Positions 8,745 through 18,017 are shown, numbered from the stretch's first letter. The stretch: DNA of 51,597 bases from a bacterium (GCA_030428695.1 JAUIEM010000005.1:1-51597), one strand, 5' to 3'. Notes: generated by a model not told the origin, from the sequence alone. Translations and numbers: made by a program.

Positions 8745-8973
8745 CGCGCCTCCTCGGGAGACATGTCAGCAAAGTGCGTGCCGGCTGAGCGGAGGCGAAC
8801 GGCGGCGCGACGCCGTCCCGGGGGGAGCTTGCGTTCCGCTGTCGAGGTTCAGTTCCGTTTCATAGCGAGCAGTATCGTTTCTGGAGGCGCGATCACGCGC
8901 GCTCCGCTGCGCTGCTCGAGGACGCGGTCGACCGCCTCCCCGACGTGTCCTCGCCGGCCTTCAGGGGCTGTGC

Positions 8974-8992
8974 GCGAGGAGCCTCTCCTCGC
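8974..8992 (-). terminator. Perfect 8-bp hairpin downstream of the second radical SAM gene
   Basis: GCGAGGAG at 8974-8981 pairs perfectly with CTCCTCGC at 8985-8992 over a three-base loop. It lies 25 bp after the stop of the gene ending at 9017, in a 272-bp gap before the next gene of the same strand. No U-tract follows on the minus strand, so it may be a processing or stability hairpin rather than an intrinsic terminator. Confidence 0.45.
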
Positions 8993-9016
8993 TCACGTTC
9001 CGCAAAGGCGTGTCAG

Positions 9017-10408
9017 TCAGGACGGGGTCTTCTGCAGATCGGTCTCACGCAGCTTGTAGAAATCGAGGATCGAGTGGCGGATGCGCTCGAGGTCGGCATC
9101 CGGGGCGTGGATACCGCTCATGTTCCGCACCTTCCGGATGCGCGCGAGCATCTCGTCGGTCCACTCGTAGACGAACTCGTCGTGCAGGGCCATCAGCTCG
9201 TCGGTCGGCAGGTCGGGCAGCCGCAGGAGCGGCTTGAAGTGGCTGACCGGCTCGGCATCGAAGTTGTCCGGCAGGAGGTCCTGCTCCCGGCAGGTGCGCT
9301 CGAGGGGCGTCGCCGGGTAGGGGTAGAAGTACCAGACCGTGCAGTTGCCAGGCTTGAGCTTGCGGTGCAGGGCCATCGTCGCCTGGATGTCCTCGCGGGT
9401 CTCGCCGGGGAAGCCGACGATGTAGTTCGCGTTGGTCAGGATGCCCCGCTCGTCGCACATCCGGAAGGCGTCGATGATCGTCTCGTCGGTCATCTTCCGC
9501 TTGAGCACGATCTTGCGCAGCCGCGCGCTGCCGCTCTCGACGCCGAAGCTGATCACCTCGCAGTTCGCCGCGCGGTAGGCGTCGAGCAGCTCGGGATCGA
9601 CGACGTCGACGCGGGTGATGATCGTGAAGGGGATGCGGATCTGCGCGCCGTACGCGGCGGCGAACTCCATCGCCCAGCTGCGGGGCAGGGTGAAGACGTC
9701 GTCGATGAACTGGATGTGATGGACGGGCATCAGCTCCATCAGCGCCCGGATCTCCTCGATCACGTGGCCGACCGAGCGCCGGCGCAGGAAGTTCCCGAGC
9801 GGCTTGTACAGCTGATGGAAGGCCGGCACGGCGCAGAAGGTGCACTTGAACGGGCAGCCGCGCCCGGTCAGCACCTGCACCACCCCGCTCTGCCAGGCCT
9901 CGAACATCTTGTGGTCCGGCCAGGGGATCGTGTCGAGGTCCTCGATCGGAGGCCGCAGCTTGTTCTTGACGATGCCGTCCGCGGTCCGCCACCAGAAGTT
10001 CTCGATGTCGAGCAGCAGCTCCCCCTTCTCGCGCCGCTGAAGCAGCTCGAGCAGCGGGTACTCCCCCTCCCCCACGCACAGCCCGTCGATGCACGGCAGG
10101 GCCATCACGTCGTCGGGGCGGAAGGTCGGGTGGATGCCGCCGGCGATCAGCAGCGCCTCGGGCACGGCCTCGCGGATGCGCGGCAGCATCTCCCGGGCGC
10201 GCAGCCAGTCGGAGGTCATCATCGAGGCCCCGATTACGTCGGGGGCCCGCTGGCGCACCTCTTCGGCGGCGCGCGCCGCGTCCCAGTCGCGGTGGATGTG
10301 CAGCCAGTCGACGGCGTAGCCGCAGCGTTTGAGGAAGGCGGACAGGGTCGCGACCCCGAAGTAGATCGAGTGGGTGTGGATGTGGGTGTCGAAGGTCAGA
10401 AAGAGCAT
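9017..10408 (-). CDS. B12-binding radical SAM enzyme (BchE/MiaB-like layout)
   Basis: A 463-residue protein. The N-terminal cobalamin-binding domain shows IAGGIHPTFRPDDV and CIDGLCVGEGEYPLLELL, as in B12-dependent radical SAM proteins. The core follows with TGRGCPFKCTFC (Cys185, Cys189, Cys192), a FIDDVF strand, FGVESGSARLRK and IVGFPGETRED. I use ATG 10408, with AGGAG six bases upstream; a more distal in-frame start at 10453 would overlap the kinase gene end and lacks a ribosome site. It lies 41 bp after the kinase gene on the same strand, and 272 bp ahead of the first radical SAM gene. Two such enzymes side by side, with lipid-type partners, suggest successive steps in one pathway, which is inference. 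Confidence 0.88.
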   Translation of the reverse strand: MLFLTFDTHIHTHSIYFGVATLSAFLKRCGYAVDWLHIHRDWDAARAAEEVRQRAPDVIGASMMTSDWLRAREMLPRIREAVPEALLIAGGIHPTFRPDDVMALPCIDGLCVGEGEYPLLELLQRREKGELLLDIENFWWRTADGIVKNKLRPPIEDLDTIPWPDHKMFEAWQSGVVQVLTGRGCPFKCTFCAVPAFHQLYKPLGNFLRRRSVGHVIEEIRALMELMPVHHIQFIDDVFTLPRSWAMEFAAAYGAQIRIPFTIITRVDVVDPELLDAYRAANCEVISFGVESGSARLRKIVLKRKMTDETIIDAFRMCDERGILTNANYIVGFPGETREDIQATMALHRKLKPGNCTVWYFYPYPATPLERTCREQDLLPDNFDAEPVSHFKPLLRLPDLPTDELMALHDEFVYEWTDEMLARIRKVRNMSGIHAPDADLERIRHSILDFYKLRETDLQKTPS

Positions 10409-10449
10409 GCTCGCTCCTGGCGTGGCGCTACCGTACAGGATACCACGCG

Positions 10450-13400
10450 TCACGGCTCTCCGGGAAACCGCGGGAAGGGGATGTCGCGCAGCGCCGGGTC
10501 GGCCTTCCGCTCCCGCTCCTCTTCCCTGCAGCCGGCGAGCTGTTCCTCATGGAAGCCGAGCAGCTCGTCGCCGAAGGGACTGCGCTCGATCGACCGCAAC
10601 AGGGCGACGGCCTCGTCCCGGCGCATCATCTCGCACAATACGTAGGCGAAGGCCTCGGCGAAGGTCGCGCGCAACAGGCTGTCGGCGGGCTCGGCGAGAT
10701 ACAGCGCGAGCAGGCGCAGCTCGATGCGGGTCTGGGTGCGCAGGTCCGCGCCGAGGGCCTCGATCAGGAAGAGCACGGCGAGCTGCTTGCAGGCGAGCGC
10801 GTCGAGCTCCCCTTCTGCGGCGAGCGCCGAGGCGACGGCGGACAGCTCGATGCCGCTGCGGTGCTCGAGCTCCCGGGCGCGGTACCGGTCGAGCAACCCG
10901 GACAGCTGCTCGAGCTCCGTGCCGTCGCGGCGCAGGTGCCGCGCCGCGAGCACCTTCCCGATCGCCCGCCAGGCCCGCTCGCCGAGCGGGCTGAGCTGCG
11001 GCATCTCGGCCTGCCAGTCGAGCATCAGGCCGGGGTCGGGGGAGAAGAGCTGCAGCGCGGACGCGAGCGAATCGGCGTCGTGGCCGAAGCGCACGAGCTG
11101 GGCGTGCAGCAGCGCGCGATGCCGCTGCTCGTGGCGCCAGCCGGCGTGCTCGGGATCCTGCGGCTCCAGCCAGTGCCCGGCGAGCTCTTCGAAGTGCGCC
11201 ATCGCCGCGGCCGGCTCTCCGGCGAGCCGCGCGGCGCCGGCCATCGTCGAGGCGTGCAGCTCGGGGAAGCTGTCGAGCACGATGTGCAGCCCCGTGTCGT
11301 CGGTGCTGATCAGCTCGCCGTCGCCGTGGAAGCTCAGCCGGCGCAGGGTGAACTCGGCGGGCAGCGCGTTTTCGACGTTGCCGACCCCGAGCAGATAGCG
11401 GCCGGCGGACAGGCCGGGGGTCGGGAACTCGTACTGGCCGACCAGCGCGCGGCTCTCCGGGTCGGCGAACACCAGCCGCATCAGCTCGCTCTCCGGATCG
11501 TAGTCGATGCAGATCCGCAGCCAGCGCCCGACGTACGAGTCGATCCGGAACACCTCGCCGGGGGCCACGCTCCGCGCGAAGACGTCCGCGCGGTAGACAT
11601 CGTTCCCGCCATTGGTGATCGCGACGAGGCCGGAGGCGATGGCGTAGCGGTCCTTCCACAGCTCGTCGATGGGCAGGAGCCCGAGCGGGATCATCGCCGA
11701 CCACGGCAGCGCGTCGACCCGCAGCTCGACGATCATCCTCCACCGCCCTCCCCCGAAGCGCAGCGGCAGCCCCGCGAAGCGCAGCCCCTCCTCGGTCGGC
11801 CAGGCCTCGAGCGCGCGGTGGTAGGTGACGAGGCGCTCGGGGGCCTCGCGGCGCGCGGCCTGGAACTGCAGGGTCTCGAGGTCGAAGAAGTGCGGCGCCC
11901 CGGAGACCAGCAGCTCCGCCAGCGGCCAGCGTGCCGGCGCGCCGCGGCTGAGCACGGCGCCGGGCCGCCAGTCCACGGCCGGCAGGCGCAGGGCGGCGTC
12001 CGCCCGTTCGAGCCGGCGCCGCACCTGGCCGAGCAGGTTGCGGCCGTGGCCGTCCATGTTCGCCGCCTGCTCCCAGCGCGACAGGATCTCGGCCCCGCCC
12101 GCATCGTCGTGCAGGCGCCAGGCGAGGTGGTGGACGTTGCTCGCGACCGTCGCCGCCAGGGAGGGGTGGGCGGGCAGCCCGGCGATGAAGTCCCAGAGCG
12201 CGCGGTACTCGCGGCGCGCGGCCAGGGAGTGGAGGATGATCTCCTCGAGCTTGAGACGCACCGCCGGCGGCTGTCCCTCCAGCCCGGACCGCGCCAGCCG
12301 GGTCGCCTCGGCGTACAGGCGGAAGTTGGCGAGCAGCTGGCAGACCGCGACCCGGTCAGCGCTGCCGACCCCCGCCAGGGTCGGGATGGGGAGCGCCGCG
12401 ATCGTCGCCAGCTCGGCCTCCCCGACCGGCCGGAAGAGCTGCCCCTTGTTCCAGCCGCGCTCGGCGATGTAGCGGTTGCTCCCGCGCCAGTAGCCCCCTT
12501 CCGGCCGCAGGGCCTGGTCGTGCACGACCAGCTCGACCTCCGGGTGGTCGAGGCGCCGGAAGGTCGTGCGCCACGGCTCGCCGATCGCCCCCAGGTGCCG
12601 TGCGCCGCCGAGCTCGGCCTCGTACAGGTGACGCACCTGCAGGTCTCGCCAGGACAGCTCGGACACCGGCACCGGTGTGAGGCTCCCATCCCGGAAGCGC
12701 AGCGGCGTGACGCCGAGCGGGGGCAGCGGCTCTTCGCGCAGGGCGAAGAAGCGCTCGTATTCCGGGCGCAGCGTCGACGAGGCGACGAGCAGCAGGCCGC
12801 CCTCCGGGTCACGGTAGGTGCACAGATCGGGGTCTCCGACCCGGTGGAAGGCCTGCAGCCGGAAGCGACGCCCTTCCCGGCGCCAGACCTCGATGGAGAA
12901 GTGGTTCCACATCGCCAACGCGAAGGCGACCTCCCTGGTGCCGTCGCCGTCGAAGTCCTCGTGGATCAGACGCCGCACGAGGCTCTGCTTCGACGCCTCG
13001 AAGTGCAGCGGGGGCGGATCGAAGGGATGGGCCTGGCGGACGTCGACGGCCGGGGCGAAGCTGCCGTCGGGTTCCTGGAACCAGACCAACGACCGCCCCG
13101 TCTGGTAGGAGCTGTTGACCAGCAGGTCGCGGCGCCCGTCTTCGTCAAGGTCGACGTCGCGGACCTTGAGCATGTCGAGCGGCACCGCCACGTGCAGGAA
13201 GGGCTCGCCAGGATCGTCGAGCCGGAACACGTAGAGGTTCTCGACGCCGTGGAAGGCGACCGCTGGCCCGTGGGGCGAGAGGTCGAGGGGGAACGGCCCC
13301 CCCGGCTCCCCCGCCGGACCGAGCAGCCTCTGCAGCGCCGGCGCGAAGTCGACCTCGGCGAGGCGGATCCGCGGCCGCGGGCCGAGGCTGCCCGGCGGCA

Positions 13401-15795
13401 CCGGGCCGAGCTCGACCAGCTCGAGCACCCGGCGCGCGGGATCCCAGTGCAGCCAGCGGTCCGCGGTGCCCGGCAGGGGCTGCAGCTCGGTGTCCGTCGC
13501 GGGCAGGCTGATCTTCTCCAGCACGGCGAACAGCGTCTCGAAACGCAGCGCGAAGCTCCGGCGCGCGCCCTCCTCCAGGGCCGCGAGCAGCTCCTGCCGC
13601 ACCCCTCCGGCGGGGTCGGCGAGCTCGAGCAGGCAGCGCAGCGCCATCACCCGGGGCCGCACGTCCGGGGCGAAGGGCGTGCGCGAGCCCTTCGAGCCGA
13701 AGCCGGTCAGGGCCTCGGCGAGCCCGAGCAGCGCCTCGCTGCGCAGCGCGCTCGAGGTCTCGCCGAAAGCGGACAGCGCCGTGTGGTACTGGGTGACCGC
13801 GACATCGAGCTGCTCCTCGCGCAGGGCGTGGCCGGCGAGCATCAGGAAGCCCTGCCCCGAGGCCTCGCTGCGCGGCTGGGCGGCGAAGCCGTCGGCGATC
13901 CAGCGGGCCGCGAGCTCGAGGGAGCCCTCGGTCTCGAGGGCCAGGCGCGCCCGCCGCAGGGCGAACGCGGCGACCGGCAGCCCGACCAGCAGCGAGTCGC
14001 CGAGCAGCGGCCGGAAGCGCGCGAAGGACGCCTCCGCCAGGGCGGCCCGGGCCTCCGCCGACAGCTCCTCCGCCTCGGTCCGGCGGAGCAGCCGCCGGGC
14101 GTGGGCGAGCACCGCGTCGGCGCGCAGGGCCGCGACCCGGGCCGGCAAGGCGGCCGCCCGCGCGGCCTGCTCGGGATGGCCTTCCAACAGGACGTCGTCA
14201 CCGGCGATCGCCTCGATGCGCGGGCGGTTCCTCTGCAGGTAACCGTCGCAGGCCGCCACGACGGCCGTGTCTTCCCCCGGCAGCCGCAGGCGCAGCCTGT
14301 CGAGCTCGCCCTCGAGCCCGGTCAGCTGCGCGAGCCGCGCCGCGAGGTGCTCCCGCGCCCGGCGCTCGGCGCGCTGCTGGGCCTCATGGTCGGCCCAGAG
14401 CGCGCCGGCCAATCCGAGGCCGAGGGCGAGGGCGACAGCGGCCAGGACCGCGAGCAGACCGCGCCGGCGCGCGAGCCACTTCCGGGCCCGGGCGAGCAGT
14501 GAGTAGCGGTGCGCCGCGACGATGCGTCCCTCGAGGAAGGCCTCGATGTCCGCGCGCAGGGCGCGGACGGTCTGGTAGCGGGCGTCGGGTTCCAGCCGCA
14601 TCGCCTTGCGCACGATCGCGGCGAGCTCGTCGGGGATCTCGCGCTCCGGCGCGCGCTGCTGCGGCGGGATCACGTCGCCGGCGATCACGGCCGCGAGCGG
14701 GTCGGAGCGGCGGCTGTCGTCGATCGGCAGCTCGAAGGTCAGCATGTTGTAGAGGATGCCGCCGAGGCTGTAGACATCGCTGCGCGCATCGATCGCGTCG
14801 GTGCGTCCTGCGGCCTGCTCGGGGGACATGTACGACAGCGTCCCCTTGACCGTGCCGTAGACCGTCGGCGCGCCGGACCCGGAGTCGACGATCAGCTCGT
14901 CCTCGCGGCCCGGGGCTCCGGGCCGCTCCGCGGCGTCGACCAGCTTGGCCAGGCCCCAGTCCATCACGAGCACCTCGCCGAACTCGCCGATCATGATGTT
15001 CTCGGGCTTGAGGTCGCGGTGCAGGACCCCTCGGGAGTGGGCGTAGGCGACCCCGTCGCAGATCTTGAGGAAGATCTGCAGCAGGCGCTGCATCACCTTC
15101 GCCTCGAGCTTCGCGGCCTTCCGCTCGGCGCGCTCTTCGGGGCTGAGCCGGGCGCGGACGGAGCCCGTCGAGGTCTTCTGGCGCGCGTCCGAGCCGACCA
15201 GCCCGCTCGCGCTACCGCGCTTGAGGTCCTGCAGGATGTCCCACAGGCAGTCGCCCTTGACCCGTCGCATCACCAGGTAGGGCTCGCCGAGGTCGTTGAA
15301 GCTCAGCTCGTGGATCGGGACGATGTTCGGGTGCTCGAGCTGGCCGGTGATCTGGGCCTCGTCGACGAACTCCCAGAGCCCGGCCCGGTCGGCCTTGAGG
15401 ACCTTGATCGCGACCTCGCGCTTGAGGTCCCCGTCGCGCGCGAGCCAGACCTGGCCCATGCCGCCTTCCCCGAGCTTCTCGACGATCTCGTAGCGGCCGA
15501 GGCGGGCCGGGTCCCCGCCCGCGAGCAGCTCGGAGAAGCCGGCGTCCCCGGCGAGGTCGAAGGCGGCGGTCACCGGACCCGGCAGGTCGGTCTTCTGGCG
15601 CAGGGCGGCGTGGCTGGCGGCGTCGACACCGGCTTCGGCGAGGGCCTGGTCGAAGCCGACCCCCGCCTGCACCCGCGCGGTCAGCGCCCGTGCCTCGGCC
15701 GGACTGAGCAGACCGTCGCGCACGGCCTGGGTCAGGACCCGTCGGGGTCCCGTGTCCAGGTTGGTCGATGAGCGTTGGCGATCGGCACCGGTCAT
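10450..15795 (-). CDS. Giant Ser/Thr protein kinase with FG-GAP-like outer region
   Basis: A 1781-residue, single-span receptor-like kinase. After about 100 N-terminal residues, the kinase has GEGGMGQVW (glycine loop), VAIKVLK (Lys131), VLHRDLKPENIMI (Asp261) and VMDWGLAKL, where DWG (Asp279) replaces DFG, then SYMSPEQAAGR and DVYSLGGILYNML. A roughly 60-residue charged insert lies before the catalytic loop. One membrane span is at about 445-467. The remaining 1300 residues include two calcium-type repeats, DVDLDEDGRRDLLV and DFDGDGTREVAFA, like FG-GAP/VCBS motifs, then helical, TPR-like segments. ATG 15795 is chosen over an in-frame GTG at 15819, but neither has a good ribosome site. DWG kinases of this layout are common in Planctomycetota and Myxococcota. 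The stimulus is unknown. Confidence 0.9.
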   Translation of the reverse strand: MTGADRQRSSTNLDTGPRRVLTQAVRDGLLSPAEARALTARVQAGVGFDQALAEAGVDAASHAALRQKTDLPGPVTAAFDLAGDAGFSELLAGGDPARLGRYEIVEKLGEGGMGQVWLARDGDLKREVAIKVLKADRAGLWEFVDEAQITGQLEHPNIVPIHELSFNDLGEPYLVMRRVKGDCLWDILQDLKRGSASGLVGSDARQKTSTGSVRARLSPEERAERKAAKLEAKVMQRLLQIFLKICDGVAYAHSRGVLHRDLKPENIMIGEFGEVLVMDWGLAKLVDAAERPGAPGREDELIVDSGSGAPTVYGTVKGTLSYMSPEQAAGRTDAIDARSDVYSLGGILYNMLTFELPIDDSRRSDPLAAVIAGDVIPPQQRAPEREIPDELAAIVRKAMRLEPDARYQTVRALRADIEAFLEGRIVAAHRYSLLARARKWLARRRGLLAVLAAVALALGLGLAGALWADHEAQQRAERRAREHLAARLAQLTGLEGELDRLRLRLPGEDTAVVAACDGYLQRNRPRIEAIAGDDVLLEGHPEQAARAAALPARVAALRADAVLAHARRLLRRTEAEELSAEARAALAEASFARFRPLLGDSLLVGLPVAAFALRRARLALETEGSLELAARWIADGFAAQPRSEASGQGFLMLAGHALREEQLDVAVTQYHTALSAFGETSSALRSEALLGLAEALTGFGSKGSRTPFAPDVRPRVMALRCLLELADPAGGVRQELLAALEEGARRSFALRFETLFAVLEKISLPATDTELQPLPGTADRWLHWDPARRVLELVELGPVPPGSLGPRPRIRLAEVDFAPALQRLLGPAGEPGGPFPLDLSPHGPAVAFHGVENLYVFRLDDPGEPFLHVAVPLDMLKVRDVDLDEDGRRDLLVNSSYQTGRSLVWFQEPDGSFAPAVDVRQAHPFDPPPLHFEASKQSLVRRLIHEDFDGDGTREVAFALAMWNHFSIEVWRREGRRFRLQAFHRVGDPDLCTYRDPEGGLLLVASSTLRPEYERFFALREEPLPPLGVTPLRFRDGSLTPVPVSELSWRDLQVRHLYEAELGGARHLGAIGEPWRTTFRRLDHPEVELVVHDQALRPEGGYWRGSNRYIAERGWNKGQLFRPVGEAELATIAALPIPTLAGVGSADRVAVCQLLANFRLYAEATRLARSGLEGQPPAVRLKLEEIILHSLAARREYRALWDFIAGLPAHPSLAATVASNVHHLAWRLHDDAGGAEILSRWEQAANMDGHGRNLLGQVRRRLERADAALRLPAVDWRPGAVLSRGAPARWPLAELLVSGAPHFFDLETLQFQAARREAPERLVTYHRALEAWPTEEGLRFAGLPLRFGGGRWRMIVELRVDALPWSAMIPLGLLPIDELWKDRYAIASGLVAITNGGNDVYRADVFARSVAPGEVFRIDSYVGRWLRICIDYDPESELMRLVFADPESRALVGQYEFPTPGLSAGRYLLGVGNVENALPAEFTLRRLSFHGDGELISTDDTGLHIVLDSFPELHASTMAGAARLAGEPAAAMAHFEELAGHWLEPQDPEHAGWRHEQRHRALLHAQLVRFGHDADSLASALQLFSPDPGLMLDWQAEMPQLSPLGERAWRAIGKVLAARHLRRDGTELEQLSGLLDRYRARELEHRSGIELSAVASALAAEGELDALACKQLAVLFLIEALGADLRTQTRIELRLLALYLAEPADSLLRATFAEAFAYVLCEMMRRDEAVALLRSIERSPFGDELLGFHEEQLAGCREEERERKADPALRDIPFPRFPGEP

Positions 15796-15820
15796 GGCGG
15801 CAGTGTAGCATTCTGCCACG

Positions 15821-16870
15821 TCAGACGGCGGAGGTCTCGCTCTCCGATTCCTCCGGACTCTGCTCTTCGGCCTCGGGAGCCGGCTCCGCGGCAGGGCTCG
15901 GCGCGTCGTAGGAGGCGCCGCGCACGATCTCGCGCACGCTGACCTTGTGACCGCGCTGCTCGAGGGCGAGCCGATGGGCGGTCATCTCGGCGAGCAGACC
16001 GAAGAACAGGCACTGCAGGCCGACGATGACCGAGAACATCCCGCCGACCATCAAGGGCCGCAGGGTCAGCTGGAAGTCGTTGAGGTACCACGCGACCAGG
16101 AACCACAGCACGATGCCCGCGCCGAGGCCCCCGAGCAGCACCGCGAGGCGGCCGAAGATGTGCAGTGGGCGGTTCCGGTAGGAGCTGAGGAATTTGACCG
16201 TCAGGAGGTCGAGGAAGCCGTTGAGGAAACGCGCCGGACCGAACTTCGTCACCCCGTGCTTGCGGGCGTGGTGGCGGACCTTCAGCTCGGTGGAGCGGAA
16301 GCCGAGCTGCCCCGCGAGCACCGGGATGTAGCGGTGCAGCTCGCCGTACAGGACCAGCTCCTGGAGCACCTCGCGCCGGTAGACCTTCAGGCCGTTGTTG
16401 AAGTCGTGCAGGGCGATGCCGCTGGTGCGGCGCACGACGAAGTTGAAGAAGCGCGAGGTCCAGCGCTTGATGAAGCCGTCGCGGCGCGGCCACTTCCAGC
16501 CGCTGACGAGGTCGTACGCGTCGCTCTCCTCGAGGATCTCGAGCATGCGCGGGATCTCTTCGGGCTCATCCTGGAGGTCGGCGTCGATCGTCGCGACGTA
16601 GGTGCCCGTCGCGTGCTTGAAGCCCTCGTTGAGGGCGTGGGATTTCCCGAAGTTCCGACGGAAGCGCAGCGCGACGATGTCGGGATCGGCGGCGATCAGC
16701 TGCTCGATGACCTGGAAGCTGCGGTCGCGGCTGCCGTCGTCGACGAACACGAGCTGCACCGGCGCCCAGGGCTCGAGCGCCGCGCGCAGCCGCCGATGCA
16801 GCTCGCTCAGGCTGTCCTCTTCGTCGAGCAGGGGGATGACGACGCTGAGCCGGTAGGGGCGGGATTCCAT
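15821..16870 (-). CDS. Family 2 glycosyltransferase, GtrB/DPM/ArnC-like
   Basis: A 349-residue protein. It begins with LSVVIPLLDEEDSL, has VFVDDGSRDRS (nucleotide-sugar DxD-type region), FGKSHALNEGFKHATG and TIDADLQDEPEEI, then SGWKWPRRD and a C-terminal pair of membrane spans (HIFGRLAVLLGGLGAGIVL and GGMFSVIVGLQCLFFGLLAE). This is the layout of enzymes that load a sugar onto undecaprenyl or dolichyl phosphate at the inner membrane. I start at ATG 16870 because homologues begin just before the SVVIP strand; an in-frame start at 16969 would add 33 unlikely residues. The C-terminal tail is Glu/Ser-rich. The kinase gene follows 25 bp later. Confidence 0.92.
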   Translation of the reverse strand: MESRPYRLSVVIPLLDEEDSLSELHRRLRAALEPWAPVQLVFVDDGSRDRSFQVIEQLIAADPDIVALRFRRNFGKSHALNEGFKHATGTYVATIDADLQDEPEEIPRMLEILEESDAYDLVSGWKWPRRDGFIKRWTSRFFNFVVRRTSGIALHDFNNGLKVYRREVLQELVLYGELHRYIPVLAGQLGFRSTELKVRHHARKHGVTKFGPARFLNGFLDLLTVKFLSSYRNRPLHIFGRLAVLLGGLGAGIVLWFLVAWYLNDFQLTLRPLMVGGMFSVIVGLQCLFFGLLAEMTAHRLALEQRGHKVSVREIVRGASYDAPSPAAEPAPEAEEQSPEESESETSAV

Positions 16871-16940
16871 CGCACTCGAGGGTTGCCGGCCGGGGTGGCG
16901 AGGACCATCGGCCGTTTTTCGGAAAGTTCTTGCCGTGCGC

Positions 16941-17429
16941 TCAGGCTTTGCTATCCTTCGCGGTCCCACCTTCGCCCTTGCGTTTCGACACGAGCAATGC
17001 CAAGCCCCAGAGCCCCGCGGCGATGGGCACCAGCACGCGCCAACCGAACTGCGGTGAGGCGGCGTCGAGCAGCAGCCCGGTCTCCTGGCCGTCGCCGCTC
17101 GCGAGCTCCGCTTCCCGCAGCCGGCCCCGCAGCTCGGCCTTGCCGGTCGGGTCTGCGTTGAAGCGCCAGATGCTGCGCTCCCAGCCGCGGTACTCGACGA
17201 GCTGTCCCCGCACCCCGGTCTGGAGGCTGTCCGCTGCGAAGCGGAGCTCGCCGGTCCGGAACACGGTGCGCACGGTGTCGGCTTCGAGCTCCGTCACGAC
17301 GTAGCTGTCGGGGCCGAACACGAACGGGGGCGCGGAGCCCTCGGCCGCGGGCTGCCACGGATAGTGCCAGCGCAGGCCGACGACGACCGCGATCACCAGC
17401 CCGAGGACGGCGACGATCTTCTGGCGCAA
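16941..17429 (-). CDS. Small membrane-anchored protein of unknown function
   Basis: A 162-residue protein with a hydrophobic N-terminal segment (IVAVLGLVIAVVVGL) and a second one near the C-terminus (VLVPIAAGLWGLALLV), so the middle 100 residues probably lie outside the cytoplasm, with a short Lys-rich tail inside. The start is TTG 17429: GGAGG sits seven bases upstream. A long in-frame extension to 17861 runs antisense through ssb and is rejected. No family recognised. The 70-bp gap to the glycosyltransferase gene suggests co-transcription. Confidence 0.6.
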   Translation of the reverse strand: MRQKIVAVLGLVIAVVVGLRWHYPWQPAAEGSAPPFVFGPDSYVVTELEADTVRTVFRTGELRFAADSLQTGVRGQLVEYRGWERSIWRFNADPTGKAELRGRLREAELASGDGQETGLLLDAASPQFGWRVLVPIAAGLWGLALLVSKRKGEGGTAKDSKA

Positions 17430-17467
17430 GGCATGACCTCCGTGGCGGCTCTCTGCAAGGGGCCGCG

Positions 17468-17473
17468 ATTGTA
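17468..17473 (-). promoter_or_regulatory. Possible -10 element for the gene starting at 17429
   Basis: On the minus strand this reads TACAAT, about 39 bases ahead of the TTG start. No convincing -35 element is present at 16-18 bases, so this is weak. Confidence 0.25.
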
Positions 17474-17511
17474 CACCAACCCACGAGATTTGCGCTGGAA
17501 TTCTGCGCCCG

Positions 17512-17640
17512 GGCGGCACGGCCGCCTGGCGCGAACCGGGAGCGGCCGCGCCACGCGCTGCGGCCCTCCGCGCCGGCCGGATGGACCGGCCGGGACCGTC
17601 CAACCGCACGCCACCGGCGTGCACCGGGGCCCGATGCCCC
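17512..17640 (+). promoter_or_regulatory. Four-hairpin leader upstream of ssb
   Basis: Four strong hairpins follow one another before the ssb start: 17512-17526 (GGCGGC/GCCGCC, 3-base loop), 17573-17593 (CCGGCCGG/CCGGCCGG, loop ATGGA), 17606-17622 (GCACGCC/GGCGTGC, loop ACC) and 17626-17640 (GGGGC/GCCCC, 5-base loop). The last ends just before TTTGAAGAGGA, the ribosome site of ssb. This could be a structured 5' leader or a set of terminators and protein-binding sites; the sequence alone does not decide. Confidence 0.5.
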
Positions 17641-17657
17641 TTTGAAGAGGAATGAAC

Positions 17658-18017
17658 ATGAACGTCAACAAAGTGATGCTGCTCGGCCGCCTGACCCGTG
17701 ACCCCGAGCTGAAGACCCTCGCGAGCGGCTCGACCGTCACCGAGTTCGGGCTCGCCCTCAACCGCCGCTACCGCTCCGGAGACGAGCTGCGCGAGGACGT
17801 CTGCTTCGTCGAGGTCACCTGCTGGAACCGCACCGCCGAGGTGGTCGCGGAGTACTTCCACCGCGGCCGCTCGATCTTCGTCGAGGGTCGGCTCAAGCTC
17901 GACCGCTGGGAATCCGAGCGCGGCCCGCGCTCGAAGCTCAAGGTGATCGCCGAGCGCATCGACTTCGTCCCCGACGGAAAAAAATCCGAGCGCGGTCTCG
18001 CCGTCGCGGTTTCCTGA
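17658..18017 (+). CDS. ssb: Single-stranded DNA-binding protein, short form without acidic tail
   Basis: A 119-residue OB-fold protein. MNVNKVMLLGRLTRDPELKT, FGLALNRRYR, FVEVTCWNRTAEVVAEYFHRGRSIFVEGRLKLDRW and LKVIAERIDFV are the canonical SSB strands. Start ATG 17658 is chosen because AGAGGA ends six bases upstream; ATG 17652 would touch that site. Unlike most bacterial SSBs it ends right after the OB-fold (KKSERGLAVAVS) and has neither a Gly/Pro-rich linker nor the acidic DDDIPF-like tip that recruits other repair proteins. It lies 81 bp before recA on the same strand. It may be a second SSB specialised for recombination, with the housekeeping copy elsewhere; this is inference. Confidence 0.93.
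   Translation: MNVNKVMLLGRLTRDPELKTLASGSTVTEFGLALNRRYRSGDELREDVCFVEVTCWNRTAEVVAEYFHRGRSIFVEGRLKLDRWESERGPRSKLKVIAERIDFVPDGKKSERGLAVAVS

Noticed and set aside
10549..14502. A 1317-codon open frame antisense to the kinase gene, and similar long frames at 1585-3414 (+), 21211-25089 (+) and 39181-41286 (+).
   Set aside because: All lie opposite genes with clear domain motifs, have no ribosome site and consist of low-complexity Arg/Gly/Glu-rich protein. Such frames arise from high GC.
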